The notes beneath the pieces are model-generated. The model did not search any database. It was given only the letters and a program-made list of their open reading frames with translations, and was not told the DNA's origin. From NCBI GenBank assembly GCA_949752735.1, contig OX457037.1, positions 40,258,996 to 40,322,995 of the forward strand: a stretch of 64,000 nt of DNA, written 5' to 3'. The translations under genes were made by a program, and so were the position numbers. Shown here in pieces: positions 19,401 through 30,560 of this stretch. This DNA comes from Lumbricus terrestris (taxonomy: Eukaryota > Annelida > Clitellata > Crassiclitellata > Lumbricidae). The stretch's first letter is position 1, and the number at the start of each line of letters is the position of its first letter.

Positions 19401-22400
19401 CGGCTGGATGACTTTTAAAAAAGGTCGTCAGAAAGTTTGGCACATGAAAATGGAAAATTTCCTCCGCGAGGTTTTCAGCCCACCCCCAAACTGAAATCCT
19501 GGCGCTGCCATTAATGTTAAAAAGCTCACCCATAGGGGACACAAATCAAAGTACAAAACGAAAATACAATCACTAGAATACACTGCCATTGGTATTATAG
19601 AAATAAAGTATGTATATTACATCAGTGATGATTAAATCATAATGCAAAAATCGTCAACCGAAATTCAACACCCTACTAACCTTGGTAAGTGCAAGCACCG
19701 GCCAATCCACGACGATGACGCATTGGGGCAACAGTAACCCAGAGAGGATCATTTTCCGAGAGATCCAAACAGTCAACAGAGTTGAGTCGTGTCGTTCCGT
19801 CGTAGCCACCAATCACGTAGATTTTGTTCTTGATGGATGTAGCAGCAACGTAACGCCTCTTGCGTAAGATTCTCTTAAAACAACCAATCACCAATAAACA
19901 TGCCAATCACTCCACCAAAACACATCAGATCTTTTTATATAACATGTACAGCTCAGATGGCAAGTAGCAGCAATAGAGTATATCCAATTCATCAATTGTA
20001 TTTAAATCAGTCAATCAACGTTCCTTTATTTCAGAGATAGCTGCCAAAATCGTAAATTATTTACAAATTTATCTGGATTATATTTGCACGACCGACTTGG
20101 TTATGAATCGGGCTTCACCCTAGACCCTGTGTCTGCAAGACTATAGCCTATTGAAGCTATATAACAATAACTGAGCTAGGGAACAGTGTTTAGACATTCG
20201 CTCTAAAACTGATACAGATGCATAAAAACATATGAACAATTCTCGCATCTTGAATAAAGAAAATCAACCCAAGTTCAGACTAATTTTAAAACTTGAACAT
20301 CAATGCAGTCGATATAAAGACGAATGATCAATGGTTGCTGAAATCGACTAAAATACATAAGAAATGTAGAAAATCTCATACACAACTACAGACATTATCA
20401 GCATGTGCAATAAATAAACTAAATTCTATGAAAACATCGGAAAACTGATTGAAAGCGTGTGACATACCGGCAAAGAAATCCACTCCGAAGTTTTCGGATC
20501 GAATTTCTCCACAGTGTCTATTGGCATTTGCTGACTTCCAAAGCCACCAAGAACGACAAGCATGTCATTGCATCCTAAAGAAACAATCTAAAAATTAACT
20601 TTAAAAATGCAAACCTCACAAAATTTTTAACATAATTATATATTCAGATCAGCATTTCTCTCACATACACAGAATATACCAGACAAAATAAATCTACACT
20701 GTGTCCCAATAAATCGGGGCCCCTTTTTATAATGTGAATAAAACAGGCAAATCTTAATCGATTTTCAAAATTGTTTTTATCCTGAGATAATTATCTTACA
20801 CTGATTCAAATATGAAGTTTCTGGCATGAATATTGACGTCACAATTACGTCATTTGCATCATAGAATTCAAATGTTAAGTACCGCTACCAGATCGACGCT
20901 CCGACGAACCGGTCAAATCAATTTTTCTTAGAAGTTTTTTTAGACCGCTCACTGTCCATCCCTTGCCCGGAAATTTTCGAATAAACTTTTTTGCGCCGTA
21001 ATGTTTATTTATCCGTAAGAATTTTATTACAATTTTGTCTTCTTGGCTGAACGCCATTCTCTAACGATTTTTGTTGACATTTGGTTTCGATATGTAAATT
21101 AATGACGTCATTATGACGTAATTTTTTAGTGAGGGCCGTTCATAAATTACCAATTTGTAGATAAATATCTCAGGATAAAAACAGTTTTGAAATTTTGACA
21201 ATCGATGAATATTTGCCAGTTTTATTCACATTATAAAAAGGGGTCCCGATTTATTGGGACACAGTGTATATCTTGCACAGAAATTATAGCATTACAATTA
21301 TATCTCTCCATTTTTATGTACCGTCAGACTCATATTCATTTACGGTATTATAACTTGCATACAAATAATATATACATATATAATTATATTTAGTAATTTC
21401 ATAAATAAAGGATTTATGTTTATCTGTACTTTCAGAACAATCATTTCATGATATGACTGCATAAATGCTTGAAGTGAATAATATCCCTTCTCATCTCTAC
21501 CTTGGATAAATTCTACAAGTAGGATAAGAAAAATTATAATATCAATTTATAATAAATACAATTCTTTACCAAATTTAATGTTGACATATATAAATAAAAT
21601 ACTACATAAGTGATTATACTATAAGTACAAAAGAGCAGTATGCAAACTCAAGGCAGTGAAATTCAGACATCTGTGTCTAAAATAATGACAATAAGATTGA
21701 TTATCATGCAGTGCATTCATTGATTGAGAGTATTCATTCTACTACACTTGTACCATCAGATGCTACACAGCAATGAACTCCGCCACTGGTCGCACTCTGC
21801 CAGTGCCAGTCCCAAGCATTGATAAAAGAGGAGGGCATCACTAATGGTCTTTGTTTACAGTGACATTAAACTGCAACTACAACTACACAGCAATGACCCC
21901 GCACCATGTGTTAATGTATCCTGAGAATTAAGGATGAAGCATTGGAAGACATGGTGCAACCCTGGTTCAGTGGATTTGTGATTAAATTGGCCTGTGTAAA
22001 TAAGGCTGCATGGGATACGCTAAAGCCTAGGGCACCCTTGTAACAGCAAGGCTGTGTTCCAGCTCCAATGCTTCATATAAATTGTCATTGCTAATATTAT
22101 CATTATTAACTCCGCAACTGGTTGCACTCTTCCAGTGCCAGTCCACACCAGGATAAAGGAGGAGGGCGACACTAATAATCATTGACATGGCAGTGTCGTT
22201 AAACAGTAACAAGATACCATTATTAAACCCTAAGCCATAGCGCTCATTTTCAAATGTATCTTTGACAAAGAATGAAATGATTCCATATCTGACCTGTTCT
22301 TGGTCTTGTACTGTTGCTCTGCATAAGTGGCCGTAGGTCCGGGCGCAGATGGAACTTCTTTGCAACATCCACTTAGTCACGACATGCCAAACTTTGATGA

Positions 22401-25400
22401 ATCAGAGGCTGAAGTAAAAATCAGTAATATGATTTATGATAATGCAGAGGATTTTTACAAATATCACATATATTCTCAGTTGTGCCAAACTCACGTTCAA
22501 ATGAGCAGAATAAATAATATTCTCAATCAAGCCTGACTAATCAAACTGGATTAACGTTCATGAATGAAGACTAAGCTTTAGGCATCTCACCTCTTCATCA
22601 ATAACGTCAGTGATGTATCGAGCAGAAAGAAGCGGCAGACGAATGAAGCTCAAAAGTTGAGGCAGAGATTCTGAGCGACTTTCAGGACAATGTCGGACCC
22701 ACAGAATGATTGCCTCGAAGACTGACTCCTCAGAGTTGACCTACCATAAGTAAACCAACCATAAGCATCAAGGTAAAACAATGCCAGCACAACTACAATA
22801 CCATTTACAAAGCTCAAGAACAGTGGCTCCCAACCTTTTTTGACTGTCAGGCCACTTTTTCTAAGTTGGAGGACCCGAGGGCCACTTTTTCTTAGTTGAA
22901 GGACATTAGGGGCCACAAGGGCACAAAGCTAAAATTTAATTAACTAAAGGCGTATAAAATTGTTATAATTGAATCAAAATAGAATGTTTGATGCCATTTA
23001 TTAACATCCAAATAAAATAATTTGTAATATAAAAGAATTATATATTCTATCATGTCGAAACTGTCAATTTTTACAGAAATTTTTCTTAACCTTTACCGCT
23101 CCTGGGTCCGCTCCCACCGGACAATTTCGGGCCAATTAATTTTTAATCGGAGCGGTAAGGGTTAATTCATTGAGATGCTGCGGGCCATTTTTGTAGGTCA
23201 GGCGGGCCACTTTTGGCCCGCGGGCCACGGGTTGGGAACCGCTGCTCAAGAACAACTCGGAACAGTGACAGATCCTGCAAAGCTGTTGCATCAGTCTCTA
23301 TCTACATGTATGTCAAGTCGAAATTGGAGTAAAGTCAGTTAACGAGTATATTGCAAGTCACTAGGCCAAAAGATTCTCTGAATGATGTGTTGACCTCTGA
23401 ACATTGCATCTGCAGCATTGTGCCTTTGTGAAAAACTTAAAAGGCAACACAAATGTACATTATGCTCCTTGTTATATACATACACTGACTGTTCTGGACT
23501 ATCAACCAGAGCATCCCACTAGAATGAATGCATTGGCAATAGTGCATTTTAACCATGCACAATGTTGTATAACTATGCTGATCCCATGAGATACATCGCA
23601 TTGATTGATTGGGTTTGCAGCACAGAGAATCGGGTTTTTGTTGCTTTGACTTGAATCAATTTTGAAAGAAACTAAATGAAAATTTAGTGAAATATAAACA
23701 TTATTTAAAATAATGGAACTTAATAGGTAAAATGGATGGATTAAATCCTAGTCCACAGAATATGACAAGTACTTCAAATTCAAGCAGATTAAGAGTAATC
23801 CCAAAATACCATGTACAAATTTAATAGATAATTCCAAAAATGCTAATAAGCTAACTATGATCCATTAAAAATACATATCAGAAATGCATATAAAATGATA
23901 AAGCCGAAAGACTACCATTTTCTGGTAAAGCTACATATCATTCAAGTATAAAAAAATATTATTTGAATCTGTGCCTTTAAAGATTTGACATTATAGCATG
24001 AAAACCCTAAGTTAATGAAAAAAGAGCATTAAATTGGTCAAATTTACGAAATCAGTTTAAATAATACCTGAATTTCATCACTCTTTGCTAGATTTTCTAT
24101 GTGCCTTAGGCTGAGCGATTGGAATTCTTCGTGTCGAATCACATCGTCAAAATATTTGAATGTGTATAGTTCAGCTGCTTGTCGTAGGATCTCACAGCTG
24201 TGGTTTTCAGCAAAGGAACAGATGCCTAGGCAGTTGGACGGGTCAAGCTGTTTCTCCAGAAACTCAGAGCAAGCCTGCTTCACACCTGGAAGTAGTGTTT
24301 TTAAAATGCAATGTCAAGAAGGCTGATTTGGACCAGTTGAAGTTAAGTGGACCTACTAAGTTAACTATTCAAATCCTGTTGGATGGCATTAATGGAAGTT
24401 AATCTGCATTAGCTGCAAACTGCTGACTTATTATTCATTACATAACAGTCTGACAATACACATTAATGGCATTCTAACGGAAGAATTTGAATGAATATCA
24501 TAAAATCATTATAACAAGCTATCTACTCCGCTACAAATAAACTCATATGACACATTCCAGACTTAATTGCTACAAAACGAGATAGATGCATCACACTATG
24601 TTAGGCTTTGTTGGCCACATATAATATCTCTCTCCCTCTAGTATTTTTTATTTCATTCAGCTAAAAACAATACTATAATCCCTAGTTCAACTATAAAACA
24701 AGCATAAAAAAAAACAAGCATGACAAATCTTAATTACAGAAATGCAACAAGTAGTATTTCAATAGAATTTTACCAAATAGCAGCTTATTCAAGCATTATA
24801 TAGGCGATATTGCCACTATTGGCTCTATGACCGCTGAATATACATGTATGTTCAGCTCTGCATCTCCACTGAGTCAATGTGTTCATTTTAAAAGTTACTC
24901 AGCTTTGGATCAAACTGTCTTAAAGAGTGGTGCAACTTGTAGTCCAGAAAATTTGGCAAACATGTGACATTTTAAAATATAGGTAGCATGTTTTAAAATG
25001 TTTCAAAAGCCAACTTTAAAATAAAACAAAATCTAGCACTTGTCTAATTTCAGGCAGCGAAGGTTGTAAATACGAATTTCCATCTTGCCATAGGCGACTT
25101 TGCATGACATATGCACCCTGCAACACAGTTGTTACTTTGCAACACAACACTCTATAAACTTGAACTTTCACAATGCAGCATAAGCGAATCAGACCTGCAC
25201 AGCCAAGAAGGTCATGAACATATACTTTCTAGACAGGATATAAGACAAAGCTTGAGTAGAAATTCCAAAAGTAGAATCTGCATACCATTTAGTTGAAGTA
25301 AACAAGCGGCTGGCAGAAGCTCCTGTACATTTTCTACGCTAACATCAACTGTTTCTGTGTAGACAAAGTCAAGTAGAACTTCAACGACATTGGCTGGTAT

Positions 25401-27263
25401 GTCATGCAGCTCAACAACAGATTTCTCAGCTTCAGACATCTAAGATCCAACAAAAGTTGTATTGTATCTATATATTTATATAATGCCTTTTGCAGAAAGA
25501 CCATTCAGAGGTGCTTTCAGCACGAAAAACTCCGGGGAAAAGAAATGTTTTTAAAGAACGAGAGACTGATAAGGAAAAACTAGTCATTAGTTTAGTCCGT
25601 AGTGCAGGTGGAAGTCACACTTGTCATACAGGTAACACGTTTGGTTATAACTGAGTCATCAAATCGAAAAGCAAATTTGCATTCAAGTAAAGCAACTCAC
25701 AAAGCAAGATCTTGTCATCCTGTTAGAATACAAATATTTGGTTAGATTTGTATTTCATTCACAAAGTCTTAAGTTCGAATATTTGAGACTACTGTCAAAT
25801 TTAACAGTTACAGTAGTCTCAAATATTCGAACATGTATTTCTATTTTAATAGACATGTATAATTGTATATCGCACATAATCTACATGACTTTTACTTTCC
25901 TTTACGGTAATCCAATTCACAGCCTTGTAAAAGCCATCTGTAGTGAACTAAACAATGCATGTACCATTGTACTTAGTTGGGAGCTGCTCAAACTTTGGTT
26001 TGCTGCCCAGTACCAGTCTGTGAGTAGTTAGTTACAAAGTCACAGAATTTTGATCATAAACAAATAAAAACATTAGTTCAATATAAAATTGTATGCAGCA
26101 TAAAAAAATAAGTAGAACACAGCACAGTGTTCAAAAGACTTAACAAACAGTTTTAAACATGAAATAGTACAAAATATCTATAGGCCTAGTAATTCATAGT
26201 ATAATCACTGACAATTTATCAAGAAATAAAAATTTTAATATATCAAGTCAAGTATGCAAGCCGACGTTGAAAAGCACCAGTCTGCAGTACGGCAACCAGT
26301 AAAACAACAACTGATCCGCAGGAACGTTTCAGAAGTACCAATCAAGAGCATGATAATTAATTAAAAATGAAGTAATTGTTTTGTAGATGCACACACAGCT
26401 TGAAAAGCAAGAAAAGTCCTCCACATCAGGCTCTCATGTATGTAGAACCAGACCTATCAAGTCCTGACCATGAATTGTGTGTGACCAATTCAGAGATCTT
26501 GGTAAATGTTGCGCTCAAAACCTCACCAACTGGAGAGGTATAGGTTAATGACATAATGTGTGTAGATAGCATGGCATAGGCTGATGGCATGGATACAATA
26601 TTTTAAGTAGATACATGCTGTTGCATGTTCAGTAACAATCACATCACCAGAAGTACTATATCATAAGCTGATCAAACAAAAAGTTGCTTGCATGCAGCAA
26701 GTGGCATTTGAAGGTCTGCTCTGCCTAATGGACTCACAATTGGACCTTAAGACAGCAACAACTTGAAGCAGACTACATAGTACACACTGCAAATAGGACT
26801 AAACAGTATTTTTCAACCACAGGGTTATGGTCTAAAACATGTAGATCATTGAATGTTGTGTAATGTGTATGGAGAGGTCCTTTATAAATCTTTGTATACA
26901 AAACAATACATCTAGTCTTAGCAGCCAACAAGGTCCATAAGTATTCACTACTATCATCATTTAAATCAAAGCATTGCACTGCAGTCAAAAAGCATTTTTT
27001 CCCATCCAAAAATCTAGCAGCCATGAATAAATGAAAATAGACAAATAGAGAGAAGAGGGATTTCTTACACCACTGACCTGATTAGTGAACATAGCGTAGA
27101 AGTAGTCACTGCAAGCCGCAAGTACAATTCGATGTACAGGAAATTCCTGTTCTCCAACCTTCAGCATGACATCACAAAGCATGTTCACCTTTCTAAGGTT
27201 ATTCATCGTTGTGAGGATCGACTTGGCATGGCTGTCGGTAAAAATCTGTCGGTCTGACGACAT
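16292..27263 (-). CDS. KLHL12: Kelch-like protein 12 (KLHL12) orthologue, 10 exons, one in-frame stop
   Basis: KLHL12 is a substrate adaptor for CUL3 ubiquitin ligase; family members act on Dishevelled and on SEC31 in COPII coat assembly. Coding exons in transcript order are 27263-27078, 25439-25286, 24285-24068, 22740-22591, 22408-22294, 20574-20468, 19873-19681, 18824-18567, 17287-17101 and 16421-16292. Every junction is GT-AG, and the phases join to 1698 nt, 565 codons, close to the vertebrate length. The BTB domain ([29 protein letters not shown]) lies at about 1-115, BACK ([20 protein letters not shown]) at about 120-240, and six kelch repeats ([18 protein letters not shown]) fill about 278-560. 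The sole defect is TAA at 22373-22375 (codon 248), where relatives have Leu. An acceptor just before the ATG (27287) implies an upstream non-coding exon, not located. Confidence 0.93.
16422..17100 (-). other. KLHL12-like last intron
   Basis: AT-rich intron. A weak tRNA-like B-box motif near 16590-16610 (GGTAACGAGTTCACGCC) could be an old SINE but lacks a clear A box. Nothing else was identified. Confidence 0.5.
17254..17809. repeat. 278-bp perfect tandem duplication covering an exon edge
   Basis: Copy 1 is 17254-17531 and copy 2 is 17532-17809; I found no difference between them. The unit contains the first 34 coding bases of the kelch exon 17287-17101 plus 244 bp of intron. Copy 2 therefore carries a decoy splice acceptor (exon start would be 17565) that the transcript meets before the real one. 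Use of the decoy would run into a stop within a few codons. It is either a very recent duplication or unmerged haplotypes in the assembly. Confidence 0.9.
17810..18566 (-). other. Intron sequence, no feature
   Basis: Intron of the KLHL12-like gene between the kelch exons 18824-18567 and 17287-17101. The small open frames here are not supported as genes. Confidence 0.5.
19132..19513. mobile_element. hAT-type MITE with internal ~70-bp tandem repeats
   Basis: Flanked by the 8-bp direct repeat ATGTTAAA (19124-19131 and 19514-19521). The left end reads CAGTGGCGACACTAGG and the right end, read inwards, TAATGGCAGCGCCAGG; both fit YARNG. Just inside the left end is a G/C palindrome (AGGGGGGGCTAAGCCCCCCC). 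The centre has about three tandem copies of a ~70-bp unit containing GATGAAAATGGAAA and CCTGAGATTTC. It lies in a KLHL12-like intron and is non-coding. Confidence 0.8.
19522..19680 (-). other. Intron remainder
   Basis: Short AT-rich intron sequence between the MITE and the kelch exon 19873-19681. Nothing identified. Confidence 0.4.
20697..21266 (-). mobile_element. mariner-like element, internally deleted (570 bp)
   Basis: TA dinucleotides flank both ends (20695-20696 and 21267-21268). The terminal inverted repeats start CACTGTGTCCCAATAAATCG and extend about 50 bp (up to TTTATAATGTGAATAAAAC), with further inner complementarity (ATCCTGAGATA). The TA duplication and ends fit the Tc1/mariner superfamily. 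It contains only the transposase N-terminus on the minus strand, so it is a deletion derivative that would need a transposase in trans. Inserted in an intron of the KLHL12-like gene. Confidence 0.88.
20875..21057 (-). pseudogene. mariner transposase N-terminal HTH remnant
   Basis: Sixty codons: [18 protein letters not shown], then [11 protein letters not shown] and [20 protein letters not shown]. This is the first helix-turn-helix of a mariner-type transposase, followed by the linker RR.G.G. The DDE catalytic domain is deleted. The start is the only upstream Met inside the element. Confidence 0.8.
21267..21776 (-). other. Intron sequence, no feature
   Basis: AT-rich KLHL12-like intron sequence between the mariner-like element and the next repeat. 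Nothing recognised. Confidence 0.4.
21777..22215. repeat. Interspersed-repeat cluster (two direct copies plus a LINE-like tail)
   Basis: A ~100-bp segment at 21777-21870 (CTCCGCCACTGGTCGCACTC, then GCCAGTGCCAGTCC, AGGAGGGC) recurs diverged at 22111-22210. Between them, 22027-22105 reads GGCACCCTTGTAACAGCAAGG and ends in an ATT-rich stretch. That tail has relatives at 34225-34310 and 37205-37275, all ending in ATT-like runs, as expected for the 3' end of one LINE or SINE family. Confidence 0.55.
22294..22408 (-). CDS. KLHL12: KLHL12-like exon 5 (BACK-kelch linker) carrying an in-frame TAA
   Basis: The 115-bp exon reads [11 protein letters not shown], then TAA, then [18 protein letters not shown] and NSTRPRT, between a good acceptor (TTACTTCAG) and donor (GTCAGA). 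It aligns without gaps to the family ([17 protein letters not shown]), and the TAA stands where Leu is expected (TTA or CTA). Codon 248 of 565 would be truncated after BACK, losing all kelch repeats. All other exons are clean. Possible explanations are a base-call or assembly error, a segregating null allele, or stop-codon readthrough. Confidence 0.88.
22821..23244. mobile_element. hAT-type MITE (424 bp) with 8-bp duplication
   Basis: The target duplication CTCAAGAA occurs at 22813-22820 and 23245-23252. The ends are CAGTGGCTCCCAACC and, inward from the right, CAGCGGTTCCCAACC, followed on both sides by GGCCACTTTT/GGCCCGCGGGCC words typical of a widespread hAT MITE type. It carries a second, TTAA-flanked element (23090-23161). 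Located in a KLHL12-like intron. Confidence 0.88.
23090..23161. mobile_element. Tiny TTAA-flanked element (72 bp) nested in the hAT MITE
   Basis: TTAA at 23086-23089 and 23162-23165 flanks inverted ends CCTTTACCGCTCC and, inward from the right, CCCTTACCGCTCC. TTAA duplication and CC(C/T)-initial ends fit piggyBac-type MITEs. It can fold nearly end to end. Confidence 0.7.
23253..24067 (-). other. Intron sequence, no feature
   Basis: KLHL12-like intron remainder between the MITE and exon 3 (24285-24068). Small open frames only; no repeat was recognised. Confidence 0.4.
24286..25285 (-). other. Intron sequence, no feature
   Basis: KLHL12-like intron 2. AT-rich, with no motif or repeat that I can support. 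Confidence 0.4.
25773..25832. repeat. Perfect 23-bp-armed hairpin in the first coding intron
   Basis: The left arm is 25773-25795 (starts GTTCGAATATTTGAGACTAC) and the right arm is 25810-25832, an exact reverse complement, around a 14-base loop. A ~60-nt hairpin is the size of a microRNA precursor stem-loop, but perfect pairing is equally typical of a very young snap-back or MITE remnant. It lies in the KLHL12-like intron between exons 1 and 2. Confidence 0.85.
25833..27077 (-). other. Intron sequence, no further feature
   Basis: Rest of the KLHL12-like first coding intron. The small open frames (for example 26773-27024 minus) look random. Confidence 0.4.
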
Positions 27264-27286
27264 CCTCGTCAATGATTCAAGCAGTG

Positions 27287-27624
27287 CTGCAAAGTGACAA
27301 GCAATTAAAAACATCTAAAAGCCAGCCGCAGAGTACCATTAATCTAAATTTTAAAATATTGGTTTCTAATAAATGCGTTTTGCATGAATACCTATTAGTG
27401 TCAAGGGTAGTGGTAAAACACACCTGTTTCCGTACTGTTTCATAGACTTATCAGAAGCAGGTTCTCACCAATGAAGGAAGGAGTGTTTAGCAAAAGTGCA
27501 GCATTACTCTGGAAACACAGGAAATGGGGAAGGACCAGTATTTTTCTTTGACCCAAGCTTTAGGTATAAAAATTCATTCGGCTAATTGTTTTTGTTGTAA
27601 AATTCAAGTAAAATCTAACTTTTA
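27287..27624. other. Upstream of KLHL12 exon 1
   Basis: Sequence upstream of the exon 1 splice acceptor, so presumably a 5'-UTR intron. No promoter or 5' exon could be assigned. Confidence 0.4.
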
Positions 27625-27915
27625 GTGCTGTGTGCATGTCATAGCATGCATACCAAGCCTTGGAAGCACACTTACTCAGGATTAAAATTCCATGCATCTG
27701 CTCCCAAAGAATGGAATCTACTTCCACTCTCTCTTCGTTGCTCAAATTCACTCCCTACCTTCAAAAAACGGCTCAAAACTCACTATTTCTCTTTGGCTTT
27801 CAAGCACATGGACCTTTAACTGCATCTTCCTCTGGCGGCTAACTATCCGCGCCTCAGATTCACCCTTTGGTGTGACCTTGCGCGCGTAATAAATTTATGT
27901 AATAATAATAATAAT
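27625..27915 (+). pseudogene. LINE C-terminal end and 3' tail (CR1/L2-like)
   Basis: The frame reads GLKFHASAPKEWNLLPLSLR, then NSLPTFKKRLKTHYF, the typical last 40 codons of many CR1/L2-type LINE ORF2 proteins (..A...WN.LP..LR...SL..FK..LKT..F). The following 3' UTR (CTGGCGGCTAACTATCCGCG, GCCTCAGATTCAC) ends in (AAT)n near 27900-27915. A second copy of this 3' end is at 32290-32345. Confidence 0.75.
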
Positions 27916-29047
27916 TAGCATCTTTTCTTGCTAGTCCTCAAACGTCTCTGAATTAAACGTAGCAAAAATCCAAGCAAGGGCTGCATGGACACTGAATTCT
28001 ATAGAAATATGTAATTCCCCCAAGTACAAGACAAAGAATTTTTCAGCACTAACATTACTGACTTAATATTACTACCATCAGAGGCAGATCACTGGGAAAT
28101 GGAACATGTTCCCTAAGTTCAAGTTATCAAATTGCTCCAATATTTCTGATAATTTCATGTATTAAATTCAACATGCCTCTTGGTCTACATGTACATGTGT
28201 GATGTAAGCGTTGTTCATGGCTAAAACAGGATACACCCCACAAATATTTTTACACTGTTAGAGGAGAAAAGTGCTCAGTCTCTTCAGCTAGCCATGAGAG
28301 GCAACCATGTGTAAGAAGTGTTCGAGGCCAAAATTTTCACCCTTGGCTTATGATGGCACGTGACCAGTGTTCTCCAAAAAATTTCCCAAGTGCTTCCCAT
28401 TATAAATTAGTTGGCTAGAGGCAAAAATGGACAGTTTCACCAACCCCTCTAGTAAGGAAATTCATGCATTAATCGCCAAAATATTCTCAAATATGAAGAA
28501 AACAAATTGGATGCTAATTTTGCATTAATGCCATGCATTGGGATTTTATTCGCGGGCGTTTAGTTGTAGTGCAATGGCTGGAAAGGCGAAAAATATTTTG
28601 ACGATATGGCCAGCTAACTTAAATTTATGACTGAAGCTGTAATTACCAAAAATATTATAATCTACGGTGTTGCGCTTTATTGAAATGTAAAAGCACTTGA
28701 AATGCGGAATAATTAGGAGCTAAACATAACATAAAAGACGAACTACTGAACTTTTTACTCGAGAAACTACTGTGCAGGATTATGAATATTATTGAGATGT
28801 CGAACAGCTCATATCTATGGTAAGAAAAACATTGGCGACACCTTGTGACTGACAGAAAAACCGAGATAATTATTAAAACATTCGTAGGGCGCAAGGTGTA
28901 ATAATCTTGCAACGTGTGATAGTTTTAAAGTCCGTTTTATTTAATTGCTTCTGATCGTTGCTGCGTATCTTTAGCAACTGATCACTACCTTGCAGGACAC
29001 TTCTACCATTAGTCGCCAAAGTGAATGGGCGGTCTCAACTTCATCAC
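27916..29047. other. Unassigned spacer
   Basis: No gene recognised. CAGTGTTCTCC at about 28362 looks like a hAT-type end, but no partner end was found. The stretch 28640-29020 is a possible location for the KLHL12 promoter, without direct evidence. Confidence 0.35.
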
Positions 29048-29400
29048 GAGGGGTCCCGTAGCTCAGTGGAGAGAGCGCTGGCCTTTAAACTGAGTTATCC
29101 GCGCGACCCGGGTTCAAGCCTCGCTCAGGGCATTAATTTATTAAAATTTATGTTAGCAGCCATTGGCGCTTTGCTGTTGTGTTGCTTGACTCGGGATCTG
29201 TTAAAAAATAAAGATAGCCCCTCCGACTTCTGGCTTGGCCGCCCAGGAGTGATCCAGTATTTAGGCCATTAGTTAAGTTACCGAACCCACTGCTGTAAAG
29301 CCGACCTGCGTGTCGTGCTACAGTGGGCCGTATTTCGTATAACCTGCATCTGTAATCATTTGCAGTGTGTCAGATTGAATCATTAAAAGGATTATTATTA
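29048..29400 (+). repeat. tRNA-derived SINE-like element
   Basis: The 5' part resembles a tRNA: A-box-like TAGCTCAGTGGAGAGAGCGC (from 29059) and B box GGGTTCAAGCC (29110-29120). The anticodon arm does not pair well, so it is not a functional tRNA. A ~250-bp tRNA-unrelated body follows and ends near ATTATTATTATG at about 29400. Only this copy was seen in the window. Confidence 0.5.
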
Positions 29401-30094
29401 TGTGCCGTGGCTTCGTCGATCATGATCAGCACTGTGCATTGGTAAACGAGTCATTCATTAGAAACAGCCAGTCAGCAACAGAGGTGTCATCCAAAGTCTA
29501 TCAACAACGGAGAGTCTGTTCTGCTGCAGACTGTTCAATGCGGACATCTGCATGTAATTTTGGAGCATATTGGGGATGAACTAACTCAAACTTTACTCAC
29601 AGCAATCAATAATATTGCATTCCTATGAAACTGTGAAGGATGTAGCAGCATCAATGGACACTATCCCACAGCAGAATCGGCCCCACAGAATCAATAGGCC
29701 CTAGTATCTGCAAAATAGGCAGGTCGAATTACGCCAAGTAGGCCTACACATACTTTCTGGACATATAGCTTTTAAACTTTGGGGTCAACACCAAAAGTGA
29801 TAATACATAATGGTAGGTCTTGTAAATATGCAAATAAATGGTTAGGTCTTGTAAATAGTATTTACCAACAAACATAAATATTATTAAGTATTGGTATTGC
29901 TATAAATTCATGTATGCTTGCCACTTGTGCATGGCTAGGATGCTGTATAATCGATTGCTTCATCTGCAAGTGGCATTACACGATTTGTTGTGCACATTAT
30001 ATCCATAAATGTGCAAGCTTCTCAAGCCAGTAGTCACATATATGACATATGGATCTATCCACAAGCCACTTCTGAAACACCATTTCAGATAGCC
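29401..30094. other. Unassigned spacer
   Basis: No gene or repeat that I can support. A ~20-bp direct repeat (ATGGTTAGGTCTTGTAAATA-like) occurs around 29810-29860. Confidence 0.4.
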
Positions 30095-30560
30095 TAACTG
30101 TTGCCCGCCTCATGTACGCCGCCCCTGCCTGGTGGGGGTCTACTACGGAAGGAGATCGGTCGCGCTTGGATCGTTTCATGCGCCGAATCCAGCGGATGGG
30201 ATTTCTACCTGATGCCTCGCCCTCTGCTGCTATGGTTGAGGAATCTGACGAGCGCTTGCTCCGCGCCGTCATATGGAACAGTTGTCATGTCCTTCGCGAC
30301 CAATTTCCCCAAATGACCAGTACGGTTTACAACCTTCGACCCCGACGTCATAATTTCCAGCTCCCGCACAAGGACAACATAAACTTTATTTCCAGAGTCC
30401 TCTACAAGAACGCTTACAACCATTAAATCATTCAATCTCATTAACAATGATCTTTTTTTAGTAAGACGTTTTAATTTAATTTTATGATGTTTGTCTCTCT
30501 TGATGTTCACCATGTAACCAGGCTGCGGTGTGTCAACCTGGACGTTTTTCACGAATTAAA
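30095..30560 (+). pseudogene. LINE RT C-terminal fragment, same family as 13834-14716
   Basis: The frame 30112-30426 gives LMYAAPAWWGSTTEGDRSRL, then FMRRIQRMGFLPDAS, LRPRRHNFQLPHKDNINFI and SRVLYKNAYNH with a stop. It aligns with YAVPAWWGFTKAEDKTRLKK...RGLRPRTHNLEL at 14250-14570. The 3' flank also matches in part (GTGTCAACCTG, AACGAATATA). It is 5'-truncated, as is usual for LINE insertions. Confidence 0.8.

Noticed and set aside
22027..22380. 117-aa minus-strand ORF
   Set aside because: Its start overlaps KLHL12 exon 5 in the wrong frame; the remainder is intron and repeat tail.
29048..29130. Functional tRNA gene
   Set aside because: A and B boxes are present, but the anticodon stem pairs poorly and a SINE-like body follows; treated as tRNA-derived.
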